Shown: positions 43,392 to 51,010 of the stretch, piece after piece
How positions within the stretch are numbered: position 1 is the stretch's first letter
Layout of the letters: each line of letters begins with the position of its first letter
From: Jejuia rubra
GTDB taxonomy: Bacteria > Bacteroidota > Bacteroidia > Flavobacteriales > Flavobacteriaceae
Assembly: GCF_042684665.1 (NCBI RefSeq)
Contig: NZ_JBHULY010000034.1
Coordinates: forward strand, 248,001 to 312,000
DNA: 64,000 nt
Reading direction: 5' to 3'
Position numbers and translations under genes: made by a program
Notes under the pieces: model-generated
Told to the model about the DNA's origin: nothing
The model's input: only the letters and a program-made list of their open reading frames with translations
Databases searched by the model: none

Positions 43392-44491
43392 TATCTAAAG
43401 ATACTAAAATCGAGTTTTAGGGAAAATACATTAGAATATAGGGCCACACTTTGGTCACCAATATCGGTAAATGCGTAATCGATTTGAACGCCACTATATT
43501 TAAAGCCTACACCAAAACTAGGTTGAAAGCTGAGCTGTTCAGAGTTGTCAATCTGTAATTCATTTTGAAAATTACCAAGGCCACCCCGCAAATATACCAT
43601 ATCAACATATCCAAATTCAAATCCTAAGGCAGGGTTAATACTCGCAAAGGACGATGAAAAAATATCGTTGTTTTCTTCAAAACGCACATTCAAATTCATG
43701 GAGGCCAATAGGGTATAATCGTAATGAAAGGTCATTAATTTTGAAATGCCGATTTGCAATTTAGGTATGGTAATTTCTGTAGTTTCCGGTAGTTCCTGGT
43801 TTTGGCCGTCTACGGCATCTCGAATAGTGGCAAATTCGTCTTCATCAATAGCCCAAGCATTAAAAGTAGTGGTGATATCACGGGCCATCACACCAAACTT
43901 CCAATCATTTCTGGTTTCAAATTGAATTCCAGCATCCAATCCAAATCCCCAAGATGAAGCAAAATCTCCGATGATCCTCCGAATTACTTTGGCATTAACA
44001 CCATAACTGATACCATCGTGCAAAGCCAGCCGTCTGGCATATGAAAACGTTAAACCATAGTCTGCCGTAGAAAATAAGCTAATTCTATCGTAGTTAATAT
44101 TGCCTTGTTCATCAATAAGTTGGGTAGTATTCAAAATGTCATCCACAGCAAATCGAATCAATGAGATTCCAATGGCACTTCTATCATCCAAAGGCATCGC
44201 GAAGGCGGCGTAGTCATAATTGGCGATATTGGCAAAATAGCTGGAATGCATCAATGCCAATTGGTTGTCTTCCAAATGCACCAAACCGGCAGGGTTCCAA
44301 TAACCAGAATTTACATCCGAAGAATGTGCCGTTACCGCACTGCTCATACCCAAAGCGGCCGCATCCACACCAATATTCATAAACTCGTTGGAATACTTCC
44401 TAACGGTTTGACTAAAGACGGAGAGCGTAACTAAGCTAAATAATGCAGTTGTAAAAAACCTCAATCGCAATTTTTTTGCAAAGATGCACAT
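43391..44491 (-). CDS. PorV/PorQ-family outer membrane beta-barrel protein
   Basis: Secreted protein with the family opening after the signal peptide: FMNIGVDAAALGMSSAVTAH, SDVNSGYWNPAGLVHLEDNQ and YDYAAFAMPLDDRSAIGISL. The rest has the alternating pattern of an outer-membrane beta-barrel and ends in an aromatic residue pair region (LKLDFSIFR). PorV and PorQ shuttle or anchor type IX secretion cargo in Bacteroidota, and this protein belongs to the wider family. It is not adjacent to porU, so I do not call it PorV itself. The start at 44491 precedes the hydrophobic core by 10 residues; a TTG nine codons later is also possible. Length 366. Confidence 0.82.
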   Translation of the reverse strand: MCIFAKKLRLRFFTTALFSLVTLSVFSQTVRKYSNEFMNIGVDAAALGMSSAVTAHSSDVNSGYWNPAGLVHLEDNQLALMHSSYFANIANYDYAAFAMPLDDRSAIGISLIRFAVDDILNTTQLIDEQGNINYDRISLFSTADYGLTFSYARRLALHDGISYGVNAKVIRRIIGDFASSWGFGLDAGIQFETRNDWKFGVMARDITTTFNAWAIDEDEFATIRDAVDGQNQELPETTEITIPKLQIGISKLMTFHYDYTLLASMNLNVRFEENNDIFSSSFASINPALGFEFGYVDMVYLRGGLGNFQNELQIDNSEQLSFQPSFGVGFKYSGVQIDYAFTDIGDQSVALYSNVFSLKLDFSIFR

Positions 44492-44657
44492 TATACCCTT
44501 TTTATCATAGCGTATCCAATAAAAACACCTTATTTATGCATTATATTACAACGTAAAACGGTGAGATTTGTTGCGCATGTCCTTTATTTTGAAACACAAA
44601 AATTACAGGAAGTGCCACAGAGTAAAATTGTTTGTTATTTTTACCAAAACATTTTTT

Positions 44658-45383
44658 ATGAAACAATACATACCCAATGCACTGACCCTTCTTAATTTGT
44701 TGTGCGGGTGTATTGCTGTTATTTTTGCTGTGAACGACAGTTTTGTGGTTGCCGCATTCTTCGTGTTTTTAGGGATATTTTTTGATTTTTTTGATGGATT
44801 TGCTGCAAGGAAATTGAAAGTGCAAAGCGAATTGGGCTTACAGTTAGATTCTTTGGCCGACGTGGTAACTAGTGGATTGGTGCCAGGGCTTGTGATGTTT
44901 AAATTGTTAGAGGTAGTTGAATCAGATTGGGGAGAGGTTGATTTGTCAAAGGATTTTGGTATACCCTTGTTGCCCCTGTTTGGATTGGCAATCACTCTGG
45001 CTTCTGCTTACAGGCTCGCCAAATTCAACATTGACACCGAGCAACAGAATTATTTTAAGGGCTTGCCAACACCCGCAAATGCCTTATTGATTCTGTCCTT
45101 GACATTGATTCTCGAGTTTCAAGATAACGATACCATTAATGCCATCATTTTAAACAAATGGTTTTTAATTGGGCTGACCATTTTTAGTTGCTGGATTTTA
45201 ACTTCAAATATTAAGCTCTTTGCCTTAAAGTTTAAGGACTACAGTTTTAAGGCCAATGCCACGCGATACATTTTTATCATCTTGTGTGTGGTACTCCTTA
45301 TTGTTTTGCATTTTGGGGCCATTCCTGTCATCATTTTGCTTTACATCGGTATGTCTGTTCTTGATAATTTAACCTCAAAATAA
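44658..45383 (+). CDS. pssA: CDP-diacylglycerol--serine O-phosphatidyltransferase PssA
   Basis: Membrane enzyme making phosphatidylserine, the precursor of phosphatidylethanolamine. It carries the CDP-alcohol phosphatidyltransferase signature D-G-x2-A-R-x8-G-x3-D-x3-D, starting at FFDGFAARKL near residue 46 and ending with LDSLAD. Around eight hydrophobic helices are seen, beginning with NALTLLNLLCGCIAVIFAV. A longer frame starts at 44568, but the ATG at 44658 (MKQYIPNALTLLNLL) matches the family start. The length from there is 241 residues. It is divergent from the PorV/PorQ-like gene and followed closely by the DUF808 gene. Confidence 0.92.
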   Translation: MKQYIPNALTLLNLLCGCIAVIFAVNDSFVVAAFFVFLGIFFDFFDGFAARKLKVQSELGLQLDSLADVVTSGLVPGLVMFKLLEVVESDWGEVDLSKDFGIPLLPLFGLAITLASAYRLAKFNIDTEQQNYFKGLPTPANALLILSLTLILEFQDNDTINAIILNKWFLIGLTIFSCWILTSNIKLFALKFKDYSFKANATRYIFIILCVVLLIVLHFGAIPVIILLYIGMSVLDNLTSK

Positions 45384-45395
45384 TTTAAATAGAGC

Positions 45396-46280
45396 ATGGC
45401 TTCAGGTTTTTTCGCGTTATTGGACGATATAGCTGTTTTGATGGATGATGTGGTAGCCATGAGCAAAATTTCTACTAAGAAAACAGCCGGGATTTTGGGT
45501 GATGATTTGGCGGTGAATGCCGAAAAGGCTACAGGGTTTGTAGCCTCCAGGGAGCTCCCTGTGCTTTGGGCAATTACCAAAGGCTCTGCCTTAAATAAAC
45601 TCATCATTTTACCAATAGCTTTTTTGTTAAGTGCTTTTGTCCCAATTGCTGTTATTGTGGCTTTGGTACTTGGCGGATTGTATTTGGCTTATGAAGGTGC
45701 TGAAAAAATATATGAATTTTTCTTTCACAGAAATCATAAGAACGAGCATAGAGTGTACACCGATAAAACCTTAACCCAAGAAGAACAGAAGGTAGTCGAA
45801 AAGAAAAAAATAAAGTCAGCTATTTTTACGGATTTCATATTATCCGTGGAAATTGTAATTATTGCGTTGGGTACAGTATTGGAAAAGCCAATTTTGTTCC
45901 AAATATTGGTGGTTTCAATTGTATGTTTGATTGCCACGGTTGGTGTTTATGGTATAGTAGCGCTTATCGTTAGAATGGATGATTTTGGATATAGGTTGCT
46001 GAAGATGAGCTCAAAGGAAAATGGCGTTTTGGCAACCCTTGGAAAGTTTTTGATTAGGGCGCTTCCATTAGTAATTAGAAGCCTCTCTGTAATAGGAACC
46101 ATTGCCCTTATTTTAGTAGCGGGTGGTATTTTTGTACATAACTTAGAGCCCATTCACCATTTTTTAGAGAAATTTACTCTTCCGTCCATAATGAAAGAGT
46201 TTGTGGTGGGTTTGCTTGCAGGTTTTATTGTTTTGCTGTTTGTTAATGTTATTCAGAAAGTGTTCGTTAAAAAGCATTAA
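45396..46280 (+). CDS. DUF808 domain-containing inner membrane protein (YedI-like)
   Basis: Recognised from the DUF808 N-terminus: ASGFFALLDDIAVLMDDVVA, KKTAGILGDDLAVNAEKATG and FVASRELPVLWAITKGSALN, followed by KLIILPIAFLLSAFVPIAVI. About six to seven hydrophobic helices follow, with a charged cytoplasmic loop (YEFFFHRNHKNEHR...) between them. The length of 294 residues is typical of YedI. Function unknown. It starts 12 bp after pssA and converges with the Arc-like gene 16 bp away. Confidence 0.9.
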   Translation: MASGFFALLDDIAVLMDDVVAMSKISTKKTAGILGDDLAVNAEKATGFVASRELPVLWAITKGSALNKLIILPIAFLLSAFVPIAVIVALVLGGLYLAYEGAEKIYEFFFHRNHKNEHRVYTDKTLTQEEQKVVEKKKIKSAIFTDFILSVEIVIIALGTVLEKPILFQILVVSIVCLIATVGVYGIVALIVRMDDFGYRLLKMSSKENGVLATLGKFLIRALPLVIRSLSVIGTIALILVAGGIFVHNLEPIHHFLEKFTLPSIMKEFVVGLLAGFIVLLFVNVIQKVFVKKH

Positions 46281-46296
46281 TGTTTTGGCAAATACG

Positions 46297-46473
46297 TCAT
46301 TCTGGTTTGTCGGAACTTCCTTTTTTAGGCGAACGCTTGGCTTTTTTTAAACTTTCGTTTAGCATCCATTCAATTTGGCCATTGGTGCTACGGAATTCAT
46401 CCGCAGCCCATTTTTCAATAGCTTTAAGCATGTCCTCATTTATGCGTAATGCAAAAGCCTTTTTCTTAGCCAT
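46297..46473 (-). CDS. small Arc-family ribbon-helix-helix DNA-binding protein
   Basis: A 58-residue gene on the minus strand, starting MAKKKAFALRINEDMLKAIE. FALRINEDMLKAIEKWA gives the ribbon strand and first helix. STNGQIEWMLNESLKKA gives the second helix, as in Arc/MetJ-type ribbon-helix-helix proteins. The tail is basic (KRSPKKGSSDKPE). It starts 2 bp after the stop of the small membrane protein gene and is the third gene of an SPFH / membrane protein / Arc-like set. It may regulate this set, but could also have a non-transcriptional role. A plus-strand frame over the same DNA is its antisense shadow. Confidence 0.85.
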   Translation of the reverse strand: MAKKKAFALRINEDMLKAIEKWAADEFRSTNGQIEWMLNESLKKAKRSPKKGSSDKPE

Positions 46474-46475
46474 TT

Positions 46476-46967
46476 TTAACTCTTATTTGAATATTTTGCT
46501 AAAATAATATCTACGTCTTTTCTTCTATGGGTTCCAATTAAAATTTTTTTATTGTCTGCAAGAGTCAATTGTATGCCTTCGTCTCCCGATACATTTATGG
46601 CAGTCCCTTTTTCTTTTTTCCAGAAAAGACCACCCTTTAAGCCCCAGCCACCATATTCCGATAGGGCGTCGTAAGTTCTAGTTTCTGCATGTTTAATTTT
46701 TTTCCACGGTATGGTTTTCATTTTAATATGAAATGGGAAAAACTGGTAGTGTACGCCGATGTCATCAATCCTTGTTTTTAATTTAAACATAAAAATTATT
46801 CCGTTAGCTAGGATGATAATTGTTGTCGCAATTATGACATTGTTTAAATTCATTTTTTGGTCCAAAAAGGATTTATAAATAATTACAATAGGAACTACTG
46901 AAGCAATTATCAATAAAACAATTAACCATTTTTGGGTGAAACGTTGTTCTTCTATAAAAACTCGCAT
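46476..46967 (-). CDS. small two-helix membrane protein with C-terminal cytoplasmic domain
   Basis: 163 residues with two hydrophobic segments near the N-terminus (WLIVLLIIASVVPIVIIY near 14-31 and NVIIATTIIILANGIIFMF near 43-61). A soluble domain of about 100 residues follows: IDDIGVHYQFFPFHIKMKTI, PWKKIKHAETRTYDALSEYG, GWGLKGGLFWKK, then IQLTLADNKKILIGTHRR. The domain resembles PH-like/bacterial-PH folds in its pattern, though I cannot confirm this. It lies between the SPFH gene (10 bp) and the Arc-like gene (2 bp). I infer that it works with the SPFH protein in the membrane. Function unknown. Confidence 0.8.
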   Translation of the reverse strand: MRVFIEEQRFTQKWLIVLLIIASVVPIVIIYKSFLDQKMNLNNVIIATTIIILANGIIFMFKLKTRIDDIGVHYQFFPFHIKMKTIPWKKIKHAETRTYDALSEYGGWGLKGGLFWKKEKGTAINVSGDEGIQLTLADNKKILIGTHRRKDVDIILAKYSNKS

Positions 46968-46977
46968 GGTGATTAGT

Positions 46978-47838
46978 TTATTGATTTAAAGTTCCAGTGT
47001 TTAAAACAGGCGAAGCGTCTTTATCTCCACACAGTATGACCATCAAGTTACTGACCATGGCCGCCTTGCGCTCTTCGTCTAAATCTACTATATCTTTTTT
47101 GCCCAATTCTTCAAGAGCCATTTCCACCATGCTTACAGTCCCTTCAACAATTTTGTGGCGTGCTGCAACAATGGCCGTGGCCTGTTGTCTCTTTAGCATT
47201 GCATTAGCAATTTCCTGAGCGTAGGCCAAATATCCGATTCGTGCCTCAAGAACTTCAATACCAGCAATGGACAAGCGTTCGTCTATTTCTTTTTCCAGTG
47301 TAGCACTTACCTCATTGACGCTGGACCTTAATGTGATATCTTCAGTATGTCCTTCGTCAGCAAAATTGTCATAAGGGTACATGCTTGCTAATTTTCTAAC
47401 TGCGGCATCAGTTTGTACGCGCACAAAATTTTCGTAGTTGTCCACATCAAAGGCGGCCTTGTAAGTGTCCTGTACACGCCAAACAAGAATGGTACTGATC
47501 ATGATGGGGTTGCCAAGTTTGTCGTTTACTTTTAGACGTTCGCTATCAAAATTACTGGCTCGGAGGGATATTTTCTTTTTGGAATAAAATGGATTGACCC
47601 AGAAAAATCCATTTTTATTTACGGTACCTACATATTCTCCAAACAGCAAAAGCACGCGGGAATTGTTAGGTTGGACCATGATAAACCCTTTTACAATAAG
47701 GACGGCTAGAATAATGCCAATCACAAAAAGTACCTGTCCCGTAGTCAAAATTAAGGCAACACTCCCCAATAGAAGGATTAGAAAAACAAAGAGCATTAGA
47801 TATCCATTGGCTGGGGTGATTATTTTTTCTTCTTTCAT
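46978..47838 (-). CDS. SPFH/Band 7 domain membrane protein
   Basis: Two hydrophobic segments at the N-terminus (YLMLFVFLILLLGSVALIL and VLFVIGIILAVLIVKGF) are followed by an SPFH domain: RVLLLFGEYVGTVNKNGFFW, ISLRASNFDSERLKVNDKLG, NPIMISTILVWRVQDTYKAA and YENFVRVQTDAAVRKLASMY. The second half is helical (LSIAGIEVLEARIGYLAYAQ, then EIANAMLKRQQATAIVAARH). SPFH proteins form large membrane-associated oligomers. The length of 286 residues is typical of the slipin/stomatin-like groups. It is the first gene of a three-gene minus-strand operon ending with the Arc-like protein. The upstream region is AT-rich with repeated GATAT words. Confidence 0.9.
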   Translation of the reverse strand: MKEEKIITPANGYLMLFVFLILLLGSVALILTTGQVLFVIGIILAVLIVKGFIMVQPNNSRVLLLFGEYVGTVNKNGFFWVNPFYSKKKISLRASNFDSERLKVNDKLGNPIMISTILVWRVQDTYKAAFDVDNYENFVRVQTDAAVRKLASMYPYDNFADEGHTEDITLRSSVNEVSATLEKEIDERLSIAGIEVLEARIGYLAYAQEIANAMLKRQQATAIVAARHKIVEGTVSMVEMALEELGKKDIVDLDEERKAAMVSNLMVILCGDKDASPVLNTGTLNQ

Positions 47839-48025
47839 GATATAAAGATTTAAAACGATATTAAAATGATATCATAAAGATATAATAAAATTTTCGAATA
47901 AATGCATGGATTGCTAAAACATTATCAATATTGATTTCAAAAAATAAGGTTATAAGGAGCGTATATGCACCAAAGACTATTGTGCTATACTGCCTGTTTT
48001 TAATAACTATGATGGTAAAAAGTGG

Positions 48026-48045
48026 ATTCCTGCATGCGCAGGAAT
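48026..48045. repeat. short perfect hairpin (dispersed-type ATTCCTGC repeat)
   Basis: ATTCCTGC, a four-base loop ATGC, then GCAGGAAT give a perfect 8-bp stem in the gap between lptB and the SPFH gene. The flanking words (GG before, GACA after) match a hairpin I know to recur between genes in many bacterial genomes. It lies downstream of lptB on the minus strand and could double as a transcript end, although no T-run follows. Confidence 0.6.
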
Positions 48046-48071
48046 GACAGAAAGGTTTAATGAGACATGAG

Positions 48072-48812
48072 TTAGTCTCTTATTTTCTTCTTTCGCAACT
48101 CGAAGTTTTGGCCCAAATACACTTTTCGAACCATGGCGTCATTGGCCAGTTCTTCAGGTTCTCCGGCTTTAAGGATACTACCTTCAAACATCAGATAAGT
48201 TCTGTCAGTAATGGCCAAGGTTTCCTGTACGTTGTGGTCCGTAATCAGGATGCCGATATTCTTTTTGGTGAGTTGCGCAACGATGCGCTGAATGTCCTCA
48301 ACCGCCACGGGGTCCACCCCGGCAAAGGGTTCGTCCAAAAGGATAAAGTTAGGGTCAGTAGCCAGAGCTCGGGCAATTTCAGTACGGCGACGCTCCCCAC
48401 CGGAAAGCAAATCGCCACGGTTTTTACGGATATGCCCCAAGCCGAATTCCTCAATCAGGGATTCCATTTTTAGGCGCTGTTCCTTTTTGCTCAATTTGGT
48501 GAGTTGCAGTACGCTTAAAATATTATCCTCAATACTTAATTTTCTAAATACCGAAGCCTCTTGTGCCAAATACCCAATTCCGTTTTGCGCACGTTTGTAC
48601 ATGGGGTAGTTTGTGATTTCGGTATTGTCCAAAAAGATATGGCCACCGTTAGGTTTGATGAGCCCAACAATCATGTAAAATGATGTGGTTTTTCCGGCTC
48701 CGTTAGGACCTAGAAGTCCCACGATTTCGCCCTGGTTTACCTCAAGGGATACATCCTTTACTACTTGTCGTCCGCTGTAGGACTTCATCAAATTTTCGGC
48801 TCTTAGAATCAT
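48072..48812 (-). CDS. lptB: LPS export ABC transporter ATP-binding protein LptB
   Basis: ATPase of the LptBFGC complex that extracts LPS from the inner membrane. Walker A GLLGPNGAGKTTSFYMIVGL is near residues 33-52. The Q-loop segment YLAQEASVFRKLSIEDNILS is near 78-97, the signature LLSGGERRRTEIARAL, Walker B FILLDEPFAGVDPVAVEDIQ, and the switch DHNVQETLAITDR. The phrase EASVFRKL is characteristic of LptB rather than other ABC ATPases. The length of 246 residues is normal. The gene is about 220 bp downstream of tatC on the same strand. Confidence 0.95.
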   Translation of the reverse strand: MILRAENLMKSYSGRQVVKDVSLEVNQGEIVGLLGPNGAGKTTSFYMIVGLIKPNGGHIFLDNTEITNYPMYKRAQNGIGYLAQEASVFRKLSIEDNILSVLQLTKLSKKEQRLKMESLIEEFGLGHIRKNRGDLLSGGERRRTEIARALATDPNFILLDEPFAGVDPVAVEDIQRIVAQLTKKNIGILITDHNVQETLAITDRTYLMFEGSILKAGEPEELANDAMVRKVYLGQNFELRKKKIRD

Positions 48813-48943
48813 GGGTGCAATTACGGAAATTTTAATTAATTGTGGAAATTGTACTGGGCGTATAACGTTTTGTTAACGGTTTTTGTTGTTGTACGGTTGG
48901 CGGATTGCCTGAATGCTTGGGCAAATCCTGGGTTTTGGCAGAA

Positions 48944-49026
48944 TAGCCCGCGTTAGGGATTGAACGGCCTGTTTGAGCTCCTCGAAGAGAGCGAGTAGTG
49001 AAAGCCCGACCCGCAGGGGAACGCCC
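48944..49026. ncRNA. conserved structured intergenic element, possibly Flavo-1-type RNA
   Basis: The 83-bp stretch starts TAGCCCGCGTTAGGGATTGA and ends AAGCCCGACCCGCAGGGG plus AACGCCC. These two ends recur, as I remember them, around many flavobacterial intergenic repeats. GCGTT near the left end can pair with AACGC at the right end, and a local hairpin forms around GCTCCTCGAAGAGAGC in the middle. It is much more GC-rich than its surroundings and lies in the 220-bp gap between tatC and lptB. The Flavo-1 name is a suggestion from memory, and the strand is undecided. Confidence 0.45.
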
Positions 49027-49033
49027 AAAAAAA

Positions 49034-49855
49034 TTAACGCTTCACTTTTTCCTTTCGCCTCTGGTTGCGCACTACGATTTTTGAAATGTAAATGCTGATT
49101 TGGTACAGAATTAAAATAGGAATAGCAACGATGACCTGACTGGCTACATCGGGCGGTGTGATGATGGCGGCCAAGATAAGTACGATAACCAAGGCATATT
49201 TTCTGTAGGTTTTGAGGATTTCGGGGGTGACGATGCCTACTTTGGTCAAGAAGTAAATAATGATTGGCAATTCGAAAATAAGCCCAGAAGCGAGCACTGA
49301 GGCCCGAATCAAACCGATATAGCTGTTGAGGTCAAAATCGTTATGTACGCGGTCTGCTACGGAGTAGGTGCCCAAAAAGTTGATAGACAGTGGGCAGATA
49401 ATATAGTAACCGAAAAGCACGCCGATAAAAAATAACAGTGATGAGATAACGATAAACCCTTTAGAATACTTACGCTCGTTATCATGCATGGCTGGGCTGA
49501 TAAATTTCCAGAGCTCGTAAATGATGTAAGGAAAGGCGGTTATAAATCCAAAAGTTATCGATGTCCAGATATGCGCTGAAAACTGCCCGGCCATGGTCCG
49601 GCTTTGCACTTCAAAATCAAATTCGGTATTGCAAAAACTTTCAAAACCTAAAAGTTGTGAGGCTTTGCAGAGAATATCGTAAGTCAAGAAATCTGATTTT
49701 GATGGCCCAAAAATTAGCACTTCAAAAATAAAACCTTTTAAAAGAAAGGCCACTGTTGCGGCGATGATTACCGCTACGACACATCTGATCAAATGCCATC
49801 GCAACTCTTCCAGATGATCCAAAAAGGACATCTCGTTAACATTCTTCTTCGTCAT
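49034..49855 (-). CDS. tatC: Sec-independent protein translocase subunit TatC
   Basis: Six-helix core of the twin-arginine translocase. The conserved N-terminus MSFLDHLEELRWHLIRC is near residues 9-25, and the first-loop region FGFITAFPYIIYELWKFISP is near 103-122. PALHxxER appears as PAMHDNERKY. The later helices include ASVLASGLIFELPIIIYFLT and YALVIVLILAAIITPPDVAS. The length of 273 residues is normal. No tatA/B gene lies beside it. The ATG overlaps the stop of kdsD by one base, so the two are translationally coupled. Confidence 0.95.
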   Translation of the reverse strand: MTKKNVNEMSFLDHLEELRWHLIRCVVAVIIAATVAFLLKGFIFEVLIFGPSKSDFLTYDILCKASQLLGFESFCNTEFDFEVQSRTMAGQFSAHIWTSITFGFITAFPYIIYELWKFISPAMHDNERKYSKGFIVISSLLFFIGVLFGYYIICPLSINFLGTYSVADRVHNDFDLNSYIGLIRASVLASGLIFELPIIIYFLTKVGIVTPEILKTYRKYALVIVLILAAIITPPDVASQVIVAIPILILYQISIYISKIVVRNQRRKEKVKR

Positions 49856-50820
49856 TATATAATTCCTTCTTTTACCAGATCATGTAAATGGACCACTCCA
49901 CCATACTTGCCATTGTCTTCCACCAAAATTTGGGAAATGCCATTGTCTTCCATAACTTCTTTGGCGTCAATAGCCATGGCATCAGATGAGATGCGTTTTG
50001 GATTTTTGCTCATGATATCTTTGGCCTTAAGTGATGAGAAATCATCAGTTCGGCTTAACATCCTACGTAAATCACCATCAGTAATTACCCCAACGATGCT
50101 TCCGTTTTCCAGAACCGCCGTAACCCCTAGCAATTTTTCGGATATTTCAACAATTACATCCTTAATACTGGCATTGGCATTTACCTGTGGCTTTCGGTTT
50201 ACTGAGGCAATGTCGTTTACTCTTAAATATAGCTTTTTACCCAAGGAACCACCCGGGTGGTATTTCGCAAAATCGTTACTGGAAAACCCACGTTTTTCTA
50301 AAAGACAAACCGCTAGTGCATCCCCCATTACTATTTGTGCCGTAGTACTTGTGGTTGGAGCCAAATTATTTGGGCAGGCTTCTTTTTCAACAAAGGCGTT
50401 CAAAACATGGTCGGCTTGTTGTCCAAGGAAAGATGCCACATTTCCAGTGATGGCAATCATCTTATTTTCGGCCATTTTTATCAACGGGACGAGTACTTTA
50501 ATTTCTGGTGTATTCCCACTTTTTGAAATACAAATCACAACGTCATCCTTCAAAATCAAACCTAGGTCGCCGTGAATGGCATCGGCGGCATGCATAAAAA
50601 TGGATGGTGTTCCCGTAGAATTCAAAGTGGCCACAATTTTTTGTGCGATGATGGCGCTTTTGCCAACCCCAGTGATGATTACCCGTCCTTTGGAATTAAA
50701 AATCAACTCCACTGCATCCGCGAAATCGTCATCTAAATGTGTTGCTAAATTTGAAATTGCTTTGCTCTCCATGTCAATGGTTTGCCTCGCTGTTTCAATA
50801 ATTCTCGCTTTGTTGTTCAA
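49855..50820 (-). CDS. kdsD: arabinose-5-phosphate isomerase KdsD (KpsF/GutQ family)
   Basis: Interconverts ribulose 5-phosphate and arabinose 5-phosphate for Kdo synthesis. A SIS domain comes first (VIITGVGKSAIIAQKIVATL, MHAADAIHGDLGLI, CISKSGNTPEIKVLVPLI), with CPNNLAPTTSTTAQIVMGDA typical of this group, followed by FAKYHPGGSLGKKL. Two CBS repeats follow (near residues 195-315). I start at TTG 50820 (MNNKARIIETARQTI), which matches the family N-terminus. A longer frame reaches TTG 50880. The length is about 321 residues. The gene is coupled to tatC by a one-base overlap. Confidence 0.92.
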   Translation of the reverse strand: MNNKARIIETARQTIDMESKAISNLATHLDDDFADAVELIFNSKGRVIITGVGKSAIIAQKIVATLNSTGTPSIFMHAADAIHGDLGLILKDDVVICISKSGNTPEIKVLVPLIKMAENKMIAITGNVASFLGQQADHVLNAFVEKEACPNNLAPTTSTTAQIVMGDALAVCLLEKRGFSSNDFAKYHPGGSLGKKLYLRVNDIASVNRKPQVNANASIKDVIVEISEKLLGVTAVLENGSIVGVITDGDLRRMLSRTDDFSSLKAKDIMSKNPKRISSDAMAIDAKEVMEDNGISQILVEDNGKYGGVVHLHDLVKEGII

Positions 50821-50914
50821 ATTTATTGTTTTTATAGTGTTAGCACTTTTAAAGAAATTGTTATCTTTAGTGTCCACCAACTTAAGAAATTATCGTAAAT
50901 TCAAAAATTCGATA

Positions 50915-50922
50915 CAAAACTA
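50915..50922 (-). promoter_or_regulatory. TAnnTTTG box upstream of kdsD
   Basis: Read on the minus strand this is TAGTTTTG, an exact TAnnTTTG match, about 95 bp before the kdsD start chosen here. It shares a 190-bp divergent region with the recQ promoter. A clear -33 element is not evident, so confidence is moderate. Confidence 0.4.
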
Positions 50923-50958
50923 ACGAAAAAATGAAAGAGGGCTCTCCTAAGTAAAGGC

Positions 50959-50966
50959 TAAATTTG
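50959..50966 (+). promoter_or_regulatory. TAnnTTTG box upstream of recQ
   Basis: TAAATTTG matches the -7 consensus exactly and lies 44 bp before the recQ ATG, in the divergent region shared with kdsD. The -33 side has no clear TTTG. Confidence 0.45.
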
Positions 50967-51010
50967 TCGTATCTAGGATTGAGGTATTAGTTAATTAATT
51001 TATAGATTTC

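Noticed and set aside
46280..46507. A 75-codon plus-strand open frame after the DUF808 gene
   Set aside because: It is the antisense shadow of the Arc-like gene, whose minus-strand translation has clear ribbon-helix-helix features.
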